Below are positions 46,938-55,458 of a stretch of 64,000 bases of DNA, in pieces. Within the stretch, counting starts at the first letter, position 1. Every line of letters begins with the position of its first letter. This DNA is from an uncultured Maribacter sp. GTDB taxonomy: Bacteria > Bacteroidota > Bacteroidia > Flavobacteriales > Flavobacteriaceae. The DNA lies in contig NZ_CANMRY010000003.1 of assembly GCF_947500405.1 (NCBI RefSeq), forward strand, positions 310,001-374,000, in the 5' to 3' direction. Below the pieces are notes generated by a model. It saw nothing but the letters and a program-made list of their open reading frames with translations. It was not told the origin of the DNA and ran no database searches. The position numbers and the translations under genes are program-made.

Positions 46938-47261
46938 TTAAATATTTAAAATATAATTTTCTATGGTAATTAGTATCCTTAAAAAATCATCCTTAAGCTT
47001 ACTGTTTCCATATTTTAGTTGTTCTTCAAAACCAACTGCTAAACGATACCCTTTTTGCAAGCCTAAGATATTAAATTTATGTTTTAGTTTATGAACTATT
47101 TCTGCTGTAGCATTATAATCTTCTTTTGCTAAACAATCTATATAGGTTTGTTTTTCTACTGGGAATTCACTTTTTATTATTCCTAAAAATTTTTGCTCAA
47201 AGGACTGGTCTCCTCCAGCTAATTCTTTTACATAATTTAAATTTGGTTGCTCTTCACTCAT
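46938..47261 (-). CDS. Histidine phosphotransfer (Hpt) domain protein
   Basis: 107 residues, a single four-helix Hpt domain. AEIVHKLKHKFNILG has the phosphorylated histidine at about residue 57, in the usual HxLK context. A free Hpt between a kinase gene and a LytTR gene indicates a multi-step phosphorelay. Spacing is 4 bases from the kinase gene and 1 base from the regulator gene. Confidence 0.88.
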   Translation of the reverse strand: MSEEQPNLNYVKELAGGDQSFEQKFLGIIKSEFPVEKQTYIDCLAKEDYNATAEIVHKLKHKFNILGLQKGYRLAVGFEEQLKYGNSKLKDDFLRILITIENYILNI

Positions 47262-47265
47262 AATC

Positions 47266-48315
47266 TTATTTTTTTATTGTAAAATAAAAAGTAGTTCCAT
47301 TTCCTAATTGGGACTCTAGCCATACTTCTCCTTCATAGATATTAATTATTTTTTTAACTAAAGCTAACCCTATACCAGTTGCATTTGCATTATTTTCCAA
47401 TTTTTTAAACATATTAAATATGCTTTCTTGGTATTTTTCTGGTATTCCTTTTCCGTTATCTTTAATACTAAACTTCCAATAATCTTTTTTTTCTATGGAC
47501 CCTACTATTATTTTTCCTTCTTTAATCTCTTCTGTTGCTGTAACCGCATTTGTAATTAAATTTTTAAATAACTGTTCTACCTTATATTTATCTTTATAAA
47601 TAACAGGTAAATCTCCCTCTACTATAAGTTCTATATTTTGTGGTATATATATTGTACTTTTTATTTCTTCTAATAAATGAGTTATAGAAACATTAGTTTT
47701 CTCTTCTTCATGCGCCTCTAAAGTAGCATGCCTTAATATACCATCTATTAAATTATCTACTTTGGTTAGGTTTTGTATAACTAAAGAGCAATTGTATTCA
47801 CTTTCCTCCGAAAAATTTTCTTTCTCCTCTTCAGATATCCAACTCATTAAAGTATGCATATTTCTTATTGGCGACTTTAAATCATGAGAAACCATATGCG
47901 CATAATTATTTAAAGACTCATTTTGTTCTTCTAAATCTTTTAACAACTCTTTTCTTTCTGCTGTTAAGGCAATAATTCTTTCTGTCTGCTCTTCTATACT
48001 TGCCGCTATTTTTAATGGATCTATATGTTCTTCTTCATAATCTACAGCATCTATAGAATCATCATCCATTACTTTTACTACTTTACTCAAAGAAATAAAT
48101 ATATTTTTTTGAGATTCTATTTTTTTTCTTAGTTCTGCATTTACTATAGAAAGTTCTTTAGAACTAATAGTAGTAGATCTTTGTATCATTTCTAACTTTT
48201 CATCATTATTATAATACGATTTACTTATGGCCAATAAAAACTCGTCCATTTCTGGTGTACCTTCTAAATTATCGGGTAAAAATTTTCTTATTTGTCTTTT
48301 TAGTAAAGAGTGCAT
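47266..48315 (-). CDS. Cytoplasmic histidine kinase
   Basis: 349 residues without membrane spans. The N-terminal 110 residues have no domain I recognise. A short coiled coil (EEQTERIIALTAERKELLKDLEEQNESL) follows, then the HisKA box YAHMVSHDLKSPIRNM with H144 and a HATPase with LFKNLITNAVTA, IKDNGKGIPEKYQESIF and TGIGLALVKKIINIYEG. Its ATG overlaps the FIST gene stop by one base. It should receive a signal from the FIST protein or another soluble sensor. Confidence 0.9.
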   Translation of the reverse strand: MHSLLKRQIRKFLPDNLEGTPEMDEFLLAISKSYYNNDEKLEMIQRSTTISSKELSIVNAELRKKIESQKNIFISLSKVVKVMDDDSIDAVDYEEEHIDPLKIAASIEEQTERIIALTAERKELLKDLEEQNESLNNYAHMVSHDLKSPIRNMHTLMSWISEEEKENFSEESEYNCSLVIQNLTKVDNLIDGILRHATLEAHEEEKTNVSITHLLEEIKSTIYIPQNIELIVEGDLPVIYKDKYKVEQLFKNLITNAVTATEEIKEGKIIVGSIEKKDYWKFSIKDNGKGIPEKYQESIFNMFKKLENNANATGIGLALVKKIINIYEGEVWLESQLGNGTTFYFTIKK

Positions 48316-49448
48316 TATTCGCTTATAAGGGTTAGTGTCATGGTTTGGTTATGCAATTTACATTTTTCTTGCCCCGCAAAAGGTGCCATTTCACCATAAG
48401 AATAAAAACCAGCTACTTTTGCTTGTTCTCCAATAACATCTATTACCTCTTCTACTTCTTCTTCAGTTCTTTGGTCCATTACAAGTTTTCTGCCTACACA
48501 ACTAACTAAAAGTCCCAATTCTGGCTGCGTTTTTCTATCTCTCATAGCAAAATTTGCTGCCTTAAAAGCGCCTTCTGCAATATCATCTACGGTTGCCATC
48601 ATTAATTGCACTGTAGACCCTACTGGTACGTCTCCTGCCAGTATCATACTATTATCCTTTTCACTTATGTTTAAAATAGTGCGTACTATTGTTACTTTCT
48701 CTCCTGGTGCTTTTACACTTAGCGGGTAAAGTAATGCTGCTTCTGGCAATTCTTTTACTTTATCACCTAAATATTTTTTATATAGATCTAGAGCTGGTTG
48801 CCCATCTAATTCATACAATATATTATCTACAGATTTTGTAATTATTCTTTCTGGACCAAAACCTGTCCAGCCTCCATAATTTGCACAACTAACCTCTAGC
48901 GTTTCTCCATAAAGTCCTATTACAACAACCTCCCCTTGTTCGGGGTTTTTATTATATGCTGCTAAAGTTTTTTCAAACCTAGAATCATCGCCACAAAGTC
49001 CGCCAGAAATATTTATATTTTTTCCTAAATATTTTTCTAATCCTAAAATTAAAGTGCTACCGTTTACAGTGCTACCTTCCGATACTACAAAAACGTGTTT
49101 AAGACCCTCTTGGGGTAATGTTTTTAATAGTTCCACTCCTAATTTTTCAGTATTGTCTTTATAATTTTTACTATTAGCACTTGTTATTCTAAACGTACTT
49201 TTTTCAAATTCTATAGCAGTTAAACAAATACTATTATCTATTACTTTTTCTCCTAAAATCTCGCCAGAAGTAGAGCCAAATACAATCTCGCCATCTGGAA
49301 AAAGTGATTTAATTTCTTCATAAATATGACTATTTTCTAATAAAAATCTATTTCCAAAAACTAATACTAAAGGCTTGGTTAATTCATCATTATTACCTAA
49401 AAAACGCCACCCTTTATTATCTTCCTTAATTGCTTGTTGTATTTTCAT
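48315..49448 (-). CDS. FIST domain sensor protein (FIST_N plus FIST_C)
   Basis: 377 residues. The FIST_N part (about 30-220) contains LVLVFGNRFLLENSHIYEEIKSLFPDGEIVFGSTSGEILG and ISGGLCGDDSRFEKTLA. FIST_C (about 220-365) includes ALDLYKKYLGDK, EAALLYPLSV, ISEKDNSMILAGDVPVGSTVQLM, LVSCVGRKLVM and VAGFYSYGEMAPFAGQEKCKLHNQTMTLTLI. FIST domains sense small ligands; some (NosP) bind haem and nitric oxide. Whether this one binds haem cannot be read, because the ligand residue is not clear to me. It sits between two kinase genes and overlaps both. Confidence 0.92.
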   Translation of the reverse strand: MKIQQAIKEDNKGWRFLGNNDELTKPLVLVFGNRFLLENSHIYEEIKSLFPDGEIVFGSTSGEILGEKVIDNSICLTAIEFEKSTFRITSANSKNYKDNTEKLGVELLKTLPQEGLKHVFVVSEGSTVNGSTLILGLEKYLGKNINISGGLCGDDSRFEKTLAAYNKNPEQGEVVVIGLYGETLEVSCANYGGWTGFGPERIITKSVDNILYELDGQPALDLYKKYLGDKVKELPEAALLYPLSVKAPGEKVTIVRTILNISEKDNSMILAGDVPVGSTVQLMMATVDDIAEGAFKAANFAMRDRKTQPELGLLVSCVGRKLVMDQRTEEEVEEVIDVIGEQAKVAGFYSYGEMAPFAGQEKCKLHNQTMTLTLISE

Positions 49449-51039
49449 CTTGTTTTTTTAGGGTGAAGAAAAAAGTGGTTCCTTTACCTATTTCACTTTG
49501 CAACCAAACTTTTCCTTCGTATAAATCTATTATCTTTTTAACGATAGAAAGTCCTATTCCTGTAGACCTTTCTTTATTTCCTATAGATTGAAATATTTTA
49601 AATATTTTTTCGTGATATTCTTTAGGAATACCAACGCCATTATCTTTTACACTAAATTCCCAATGTGTGCCCCGGTCCTCACAACCAACTTCTACTAAAC
49701 CTTTTTCGCGTTCTATATGTACTACTGCATTACTTAAAAAGTTTTGTATTAATTGATGAATTTTGGTGCGATCTGCATAAATTATTGGTAATTTATTTGC
49801 TGTTTTTACAGTTACATGATCTGGAATAAAAATTATATCTTTTATCTCTTGTACCACCTCATTTACGTCAACAATAGAGTTATCTAAATTATCACTCTTT
49901 ATGGTAGAGTATTTTAAAATACCATCTATAAGTTTATCCATAGACTCTACCTTATCCTGCATCATTTTTAGATTATATACACCATTATCATCTAATTTAT
50001 CTTTATAATCTTCATACATCCAAGTAGTAAGTGCACTAATACTTCTTAAAGGGGATTTTAAATCATGAGAAACTATGTGCGCATATTCTTGCAATCCTTT
50101 ATTACTAGATTCTAAATCTTTTACTAATTGTTTTTTTTCTTCTTCTAGCTCAATTTCATGGGTTATGTCTTCTATTAAAGCTACTTCATACCTTAGCTCT
50201 CCTTTATTATTCCTTACTGCACTAACTGTTGTTTTTGCAGAAAAAGAAGAACCATCTTTTCTTAAGTATTTTTTTACTAGAGAAAAGTCGTCTATTTCTC
50301 CTTTAAATAGTTTTTCTCTGTATTCTTTAGATGCATTTAAACTTTCTAAAGAAGTAATTTCCATTGGGTTCATAGAATGCAACTCCTCTTCTGTATATCC
50401 CAACATTTTTTGCATAGTACTATTAACTTTTATCAAAGCATCTTTAGAAGTTAACCAAATACCTAGCGGAGAATGCTCTACAATAATATCTAAACGTTGC
50501 CTTTGTGTATTTAAAAGATTTTTCATTTCTAACTCGGCAGTAATATCTCGGAATACGCCTTGTGCCCCACTTATATTTCCTTTTTTATCTTTTATTAGAC
50601 TACCATTTACCTCTATAAATTTAAGTCCATTATTTTTTGTTATTATTCCTGGTCTAAATTTTTTAATTAATCCGGTTGTATATAAAGATTTAAAAGATGC
50701 TTTAGAATACTCTTTATAATCAGGATGAATAAGTTCTGTAAGTTTTACATTTTCTTCTTTAGAAAATCCTAAAAATTCTTCTGCTGCAGAATTCATTTTT
50801 ATTATTTTCCCTTTTAAATCCATTATTAGATAGGGGTCAATAATGTTTACAAAAACATTATCTATCTGCGCTGTCTTTTGATCTAAAAGATTTTCTAGTA
50901 CTTTATTAGTTTGTTTTAAATGTAAACTAGCATCATACAATTCTTTAGACTTTTCCTCTAAAATTCTTTCAGCTTGTTGTCTAGCCTTCTTTTGACGCTC
51001 TAGCGCCTTTTTAAGTAAAATAACTTCCTTACTATCCAT
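49426..51039 (-). CDS. PAS-PAS histidine kinase
   Basis: 537 residues from the ATG at 51039; the frame continues 15 bases to a TTG. It starts with a long coiled coil (KALERQKKARQQAERILEEK). PAS 1 is at about 55-170 (IDNVFVNIIDPYLIMDLKGK) and PAS 2 at 175-295 (GIWLTSKDALIKVNSTMQKM). The HisKA box YAHIVSHDLKSPLRSI has H325, and the HATPase has LIQNFLSNAVVH, VKDNGVGIPKEYHEKIF and TGIGLSIVKKII. There are no membrane spans. It overlaps the H-NOX gene by 8 bases, which strongly suggests H-NOX controls this kinase. Confidence 0.92.
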   Translation of the reverse strand: MDSKEVILLKKALERQKKARQQAERILEEKSKELYDASLHLKQTNKVLENLLDQKTAQIDNVFVNIIDPYLIMDLKGKIIKMNSAAEEFLGFSKEENVKLTELIHPDYKEYSKASFKSLYTTGLIKKFRPGIITKNNGLKFIEVNGSLIKDKKGNISGAQGVFRDITAELEMKNLLNTQRQRLDIIVEHSPLGIWLTSKDALIKVNSTMQKMLGYTEEELHSMNPMEITSLESLNASKEYREKLFKGEIDDFSLVKKYLRKDGSSFSAKTTVSAVRNNKGELRYEVALIEDITHEIELEEEKKQLVKDLESSNKGLQEYAHIVSHDLKSPLRSISALTTWMYEDYKDKLDDNGVYNLKMMQDKVESMDKLIDGILKYSTIKSDNLDNSIVDVNEVVQEIKDIIFIPDHVTVKTANKLPIIYADRTKIHQLIQNFLSNAVVHIEREKGLVEVGCEDRGTHWEFSVKDNGVGIPKEYHEKIFKIFQSIGNKERSTGIGLSIVKKIIDLYEGKVWLQSEIGKGTTFFFTLKKQDENTTSN

Positions 51040-51574
51040 TTTGTACAATATCAAATTTAACTTCGGTACCGTCCTCTTTTATAAGTGTGTACTTTACTAT
51101 TGCTGTAGCATTAAAATACTCAAAAGTTTTTTCTATTAAACCATGCGCTAATCTATATAAACCTCTTGATGAGCAATATATTAAAGACATAGAATTCTGG
51201 GTAGTTTCTACTATTTTAAATGTTGGTAGTTGTGCCTCTGGATAAAGTTTTTTTACATGCACATGAATATGGTCTTCTATAGCATAAATAAGACCTAAAG
51301 GAGATTTATAATTTTCTACAACCTCTGGATGTGCTGTTACTAAACTATTAAATAAGAAAAGGCCAAAGGCATAGATTAAATCATCTACGGGGGCTTTAAC
51401 CTCTGCGCTAAGATTTGTGATTAAACTTAGCATCTCATTAAAATCATACGTACCTATAGATGTATAGATACCTTCTGAAGGTAAATTTGAATTTTCAATA
51501 ATGGAATCAACGACTTCTAAGCCAAATTCTAACTCCACCATTTCTAAAAATTCAGTAAAAACAATTCCTTTCAT
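51032..51574 (-). CDS. H-NOX haem nitric-oxide sensor protein
   Basis: 180 residues, a single H-NOX domain. The proximal haem ligand is H102 in AIEDHIHVHVKKLYPEA. The porphyrin-propionate motif YxSxR is present as Y133, S135 and R137 in LIYCSSRGLY. At the position of the distal tyrosine of O2-binding members (five after the Arg) there is a leucine, L142, so a non-polar distal pocket selective for NO is predicted. It overlaps the PAS-kinase gene by 8 bases, the usual H-NOX/kinase pairing. Confidence 0.93.
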   Translation of the reverse strand: MKGIVFTEFLEMVELEFGLEVVDSIIENSNLPSEGIYTSIGTYDFNEMLSLITNLSAEVKAPVDDLIYAFGLFLFNSLVTAHPEVVENYKSPLGLIYAIEDHIHVHVKKLYPEAQLPTFKIVETTQNSMSLIYCSSRGLYRLAHGLIEKTFEYFNATAIVKYTLIKEDGTEVKFDIVQNG

Positions 51575-51659
51575 TCTAAAAAATATATAAAATTTCTTGA
51601 ATAAATGTAGGAATTATACTTCTTTTTGTAAAAATAATGTTGTGAAACTTAATATTTTG

Positions 51660-52064
51660 TTAGGCTTTAACTAGCTCATTATTTTGCCAATACGTAAAAA
51701 CACTTTCTAATTTCTTTTCGTAATCCTCATATTTTAAAGGCTTTATAACATAACCTGCAATACCAATACGGTAACATTCTAGCAAATCTGCTCTATTTTC
51801 AGATGTTGTAAGAACAATTGTAGGAAGATATTTTAAAACAGAATCTGCCTTTAGTATTTCTAAGAATTCTATGCCGCTCATTTTAGGCATATTTAAGTCT
51901 AAAAGAATAATATCTGGCAAGACCTCATCAGACCTTAAAAACTCAAGTCCCTCTTCTCCATTTTTAGCTTCCGTAATTTTGTGCTTTAATTGTAACTTAG
52001 AAACTGTTCTATTAAGTTTCATTGTTTCAATAGCATCGTCTTCAATAAATAATACATTTAACAT
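51660..52064 (-). CDS. Single-domain response regulator
   Basis: 134 residues, receiver only. DD at 9-10, phosphoacceptor D56 in IILLDLNMPKMSG, T in VLTTSEN and lysine in GYVIKPLKY. It resembles the Rcp1-type stand-alone receivers that act as phosphate sinks or partners of kinases. It is the first gene of the operon, 85 bases upstream of H-NOX. Confidence 0.9.
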   Translation of the reverse strand: MLNVLFIEDDAIETMKLNRTVSKLQLKHKITEAKNGEEGLEFLRSDEVLPDIILLDLNMPKMSGIEFLEILKADSVLKYLPTIVLTTSENRADLLECYRIGIAGYVIKPLKYEDYEKKLESVFTYWQNNELVKA

Positions 52065-52255
52065 ATTAATAAGATTTATACTACAAATTTCTTTTTTTTA
52101 TTTAATATAGTAACGAACTAACGGTAAAATGCAATTTACTATAGATGAATGGAAAATAAATAAAGATAAGAACAGATTAAACTATGCTTTTAAACGATGA
52201 GAGCCTATTAAATAATAGGTTTGTAGAGCATCATACTTGTTAATAAAATTAACAA

Positions 52256-54031
52256 TTAATCTATAATTTGCATCTTTTTAAGTAGAAATGATGCATTCAT
52301 ATTCTTACAAATACCTTCTTTAAATTTATAATCAAAATGTAATTCATTATCTATAATCTCTGCATCAAAATAATAGTTTTTTACTTGTGAGAGTTCTTTT
52401 GACACTTCACATAAACTTAAATCATGCGTTGCTATTATACCTGTAGACTGCGAACGAATTAATTTTTGTATAAACTTTCTAGAGCCAATTGCTTTATCTG
52501 TACTATTGGTTCCTTTTAAAATTTCATCTAAAACAATAAAATAACGATCCAGCTGTATTTGATCCACAATAAACTTTAGTCTTTTTAATTCTGAAAAGAA
52601 GTAAGATTCATCATCGGTAAGCGAGTCTGTAGTTCGCATACTCGTAATTAGTTTAATAGGAGAATAATATACTTCTTTGGCATAAACAGGTAATCCTAAA
52701 TTTGCCATTACTATTTGCAAGGATACTGTTCTTAAGAACGTACTTTTCCCTGCCATATTAGCTCCTGTAATAATAAAAAACTGTTCTTTTTGTATGTCTA
52801 TGTCATTTAAAATAGTACTCTCAGGATTTAGCAGTGGGTGCCCAGCCTCTTTTGCATTAAGAATTGTATTACTATTTTGTTTTATAATAGGATACGTATA
52901 TTTTGGATGATTAAAAGCAAAATTCCCCAGACTGTTATAAGCATCAAAAAAAGCTATTACTTGAAACCATTTTTCTACAGCTTTTCCATGCAAAGCTATC
53001 CATTTTTCTATTTTACAGCAGGTTGCTAATCCTCTTAGAAAAAGTCCATTCCCAAATATTAAATACACAACATTATTATTCTGGTCTAGTGCTCCTAAAT
53101 GACGTGAAAACTCATGCAAAACTTTAGAAGTTTTTATACTTTCTGATATAATTTGTTGCTTCTTTTCTTGTAGTAATGAAGATTTAAAATCTGTGTTTTC
53201 TATGATGGTAAGTAACTGGTTGTATTGTTCAAAGGTATTCTGAACTTTTGATGCATTAGTACCTAACCTAGTTATTTTCCTGGTATACATACCTGTAATT
53301 GCTAAACCAACAAATAACAAAATTATTAAAGAGGATTCTGGTAGCTTATCAAAAAAATAAAAACAAAGCACTCCAATAGATAAAATAGAAAAAACCAAAG
53401 GAATGTATTGCATTATTTTGGGCATGAATGGTGTGTAATTGCCCAGCCATTTTTGAATCACATGTACAGAAGTCTCCGTTTTAGTCATAGAAGCTATCGC
53501 AGAGTATTCTTGCCGCCACTTAGGCATTTGGCTAAGTTCTTCTATAGCGTCTTGTTTTTCCTCTATAATATTTACAGTATTTTCTTTAAACAAGTCTGCC
53601 AAAGTTTCACTACCATGTACTAAAGCTGTTCTATTACAATATTGATAAAAAGAACCTCGACCAAATAAATCTATATCTTGGCTATACGCATGTAATGGGT
53701 TTTTATATTCTTTACCATCTGGCAAGTTCAAAAAATTTCTTTTTTGAACTTGCACCTCTGTTTCATTAATAGCTATAAGAGCTTTTATTTTATCTCTTTT
53801 CTTTTGTAACCCACCGTGCCGCGTAACTAAATAAAGAAATACTACTACTGTTATTAAAATAATAGCAACAATAATTTTTGTGTTTCCATAAAAAAAATAA
53901 ATTCCCGCTATTGCAATACAAAAAATTAACAGACGCAACATACTAGATGCGTATAATTGCTTTTTTGTACGTGCTAATTTATCTTGATGCTTACTTATTT
54001 CTTGGATATAAAAGGAAATTAATTCCTGCAT
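52256..54031 (-). CDS. Membrane-anchored MutS-like ATPase
   Basis: 591 residues. Two pairs of hydrophobic segments lie near 30-70 and 208-245, followed by a lever/clamp-like helical part and a MutS-type ATPase domain from about 400. Walker A is GANMAGKST at 423-431, Walker B is RYFIVLDEILKGTNS, and IIATHDLSLCEVS is the switch region. It lacks the mismatch-recognition domain and the Smr domain of MutS2. The membrane segments make a role outside mismatch repair likely. It ends the six-gene operon that begins with the cyclase gene. Confidence 0.85.
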   Translation of the reverse strand: MQELISFYIQEISKHQDKLARTKKQLYASSMLRLLIFCIAIAGIYFFYGNTKIIVAIILITVVVFLYLVTRHGGLQKKRDKIKALIAINETEVQVQKRNFLNLPDGKEYKNPLHAYSQDIDLFGRGSFYQYCNRTALVHGSETLADLFKENTVNIIEEKQDAIEELSQMPKWRQEYSAIASMTKTETSVHVIQKWLGNYTPFMPKIMQYIPLVFSILSIGVLCFYFFDKLPESSLIILLFVGLAITGMYTRKITRLGTNASKVQNTFEQYNQLLTIIENTDFKSSLLQEKKQQIISESIKTSKVLHEFSRHLGALDQNNNVVYLIFGNGLFLRGLATCCKIEKWIALHGKAVEKWFQVIAFFDAYNSLGNFAFNHPKYTYPIIKQNSNTILNAKEAGHPLLNPESTILNDIDIQKEQFFIITGANMAGKSTFLRTVSLQIVMANLGLPVYAKEVYYSPIKLITSMRTTDSLTDDESYFFSELKRLKFIVDQIQLDRYFIVLDEILKGTNSTDKAIGSRKFIQKLIRSQSTGIIATHDLSLCEVSKELSQVKNYYFDAEIIDNELHFDYKFKEGICKNMNASFLLKKMQIID

Positions 54032-54062
54032 AAAAAGGGTGTATAATTAAATATTAGAAGTA

Positions 54063-54422
54063 TTAAGAAAGAGCATCTAACTGTGCCTTAAGCTTCTTTG
54101 TAAACTTAGAGACTACTAGTTCATAGGAATGATCTATGAGCTCTTTTATTAAATCTTTAGGTAGTTGGTCTAAAAATAAGGTATTCCAATGTACCTTACT
54201 CATATGATACCCTGCTATTATATCCCCGTCATGAGTTTCTCTTAATTCTATTGCTCTTTCTGGGTTACATTTAAGGTTAACTTGCGGTGGTTTTCTTTCT
54301 AAAGAACATAAAGCAAACATTTTACCCATTACTTTAAAGACAAGGGTATGCTCATCAAAAGGGAATTCTTCTGTAATTCCTTTTTTTGCAATACAATAAT
54401 CTCTTAATTCTTCAACATTCAT
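54063..54422 (-). CDS. MmcQ/YjbR family protein
   Basis: 119 residues, matching the MmcQ/YjbR cyclophilin-like fold family: MNVEELRDYCIAKKGITEEFPF, TLVFKVMGKMFAL, INLKCNPERA-type strand, and YHMSKVHWNTLFLD. Small, probably DNA-binding proteins of unknown exact role. It is 10 bases after the Dabb gene and 31 bases before the MutS-like gene. Confidence 0.9.
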   Translation of the reverse strand: MNVEELRDYCIAKKGITEEFPFDEHTLVFKVMGKMFALCSLERKPPQVNLKCNPERAIELRETHDGDIIAGYHMSKVHWNTLFLDQLPKDLIKELIDHSYELVVSKFTKKLKAQLDALS

Positions 54423-54432
54423 TCGTTTACAT

Positions 54433-54831
54433 TTACTCTGCGCTTACAGAATCATAGACAATTACTTTAGTCCATAGTTTACTAGACTCTTCAATAAATT
54501 TTAAATGCACATCTTCATCCTGATAATTTTGTTGCGCTTCTGCAGAAGCAAAGGAGACTATTAAAGAGAATGTAAAAGAACCATCTACCACATCTCTACT
54601 TGCTTTTGGAGGATAGCCTATAAAACTAGTTTTTGCATACTTAGACGCATTTAAAAATTTTCTTAACGATGTAATAAAGGCTTTACGGTCTTCTTCTTTA
54701 TCAGGGTTTTCTAACCAAAAATAAACGGTATGTGCAAAATTAGAATCAAACTCTTTCACGTTTTCTTTTGTCTGTCCGTAACTGTTTACGTTACTAATTA
54801 ATACTATTGCAATTATAAGTAACTTTTTCAT
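54433..54831 (-). CDS. Dabb (stress-responsive A/B barrel) domain protein, secreted
   Basis: 132 residues with a signal peptide (MKKLLIIAIVLISNVNSYGQ). The body is one Dabb domain: FAHTVYFWLENPDKEEDRKAF, ASRDVVDGSFTFSLIVSFASAEAQQNYQDE and HLKFIEESSKLW. Members are often dimeric barrels, and their substrates are unknown. It is tightly spaced in the operon between DUF4230 and MmcQ genes. Confidence 0.85.
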   Translation of the reverse strand: MKKLLIIAIVLISNVNSYGQTKENVKEFDSNFAHTVYFWLENPDKEEDRKAFITSLRKFLNASKYAKTSFIGYPPKASRDVVDGSFTFSLIVSFASAEAQQNYQDEDVHLKFIEESSKLWTKVIVYDSVSAE

Positions 54832-54836
54832 TTTAT

Positions 54837-55451
54837 TTATTTTTCTACTAATTTTCTTTGTGATTCTGTTAATTCAAGTGCAGAATAATCTAATTTCCAA
54901 CCTATTGTTTGTACAATACTCTCTATAACTAAAACTGCTTCTAACGCCTCTCTTCTAGCGGTATCCATTAATCCGCTTTCTGGTATTTTTTCCTCAATAT
55001 GTTTTCTTGCTTCTTTATTTAATGATGTTAAATCATCTGGTGTAAAGGAGTTAAAAAGTCCGTTTTTAATATCATAAAATTCTAATTCTGGAACAATAGA
55101 TAAAATTTCTGGTTGTGGAAACTGCTCTAAAATAATTTTTTTATTCTTAGTATCGGCATGCATAAATATTTTCTTTAAATCGTATCCTATTTGCGCCTTA
55201 GCATTAATTACTATTAATGCTTTCTTTTTACTACTTACAAGACTTAAAAAACGTTCTTTAGTATTTTCATATCTATATATTTCAGCAAAGTCTCCTTCTA
55301 CAGATATTAACTTACACACACTTTTAATCTTTTCTAATAATACGGTAGATTGGTGTGTTGTTAGTTCTTTACTTTCTTTTCTTTTAAAAATAGAATATCC
55401 CCAAAATGTACCTACAACACCAAGAAGTAATCCTAAAAAACTTTCCAACAT
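54837..55451 (-). CDS. DUF4230 protein, membrane-anchored
   Basis: 204 residues with an N-terminal anchor (FLGLLLGVVGTFWGYSIF) and a DUF4230 body (CKLISVEGDFAEIYRYENT, KKALIVINAKAQIGYDLKKI, ARREALEAVLVIESIVQTIGWKLDY). The function of the family is unknown; the body probably faces the periplasm. It is spaced 5 and 7 bases from its operon neighbours. Confidence 0.85.
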   Translation of the reverse strand: MLESFLGLLLGVVGTFWGYSIFKRKESKELTTHQSTVLLEKIKSVCKLISVEGDFAEIYRYENTKERFLSLVSSKKKALIVINAKAQIGYDLKKIFMHADTKNKKIILEQFPQPEILSIVPELEFYDIKNGLFNSFTPDDLTSLNKEARKHIEEKIPESGLMDTARREALEAVLVIESIVQTIGWKLDYSALELTESQRKLVEK

Positions 55452-55458
55452 AGTAATT

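Noticed and set aside
50075-50719. A 214-codon plus-strand ORF
   Set aside because: It lies fully antisense to the PAS-kinase gene, is rich in Ser, Phe and Leu as expected for a shadow frame, and has no recognisable domain.
52105-52135. A LytTR-like half-site (ACCGTTAGT on the minus strand) upstream of the signalling operon
   Set aside because: LytTR sites need two direct repeats about 21 bases apart, and no second half-site was found at that spacing.
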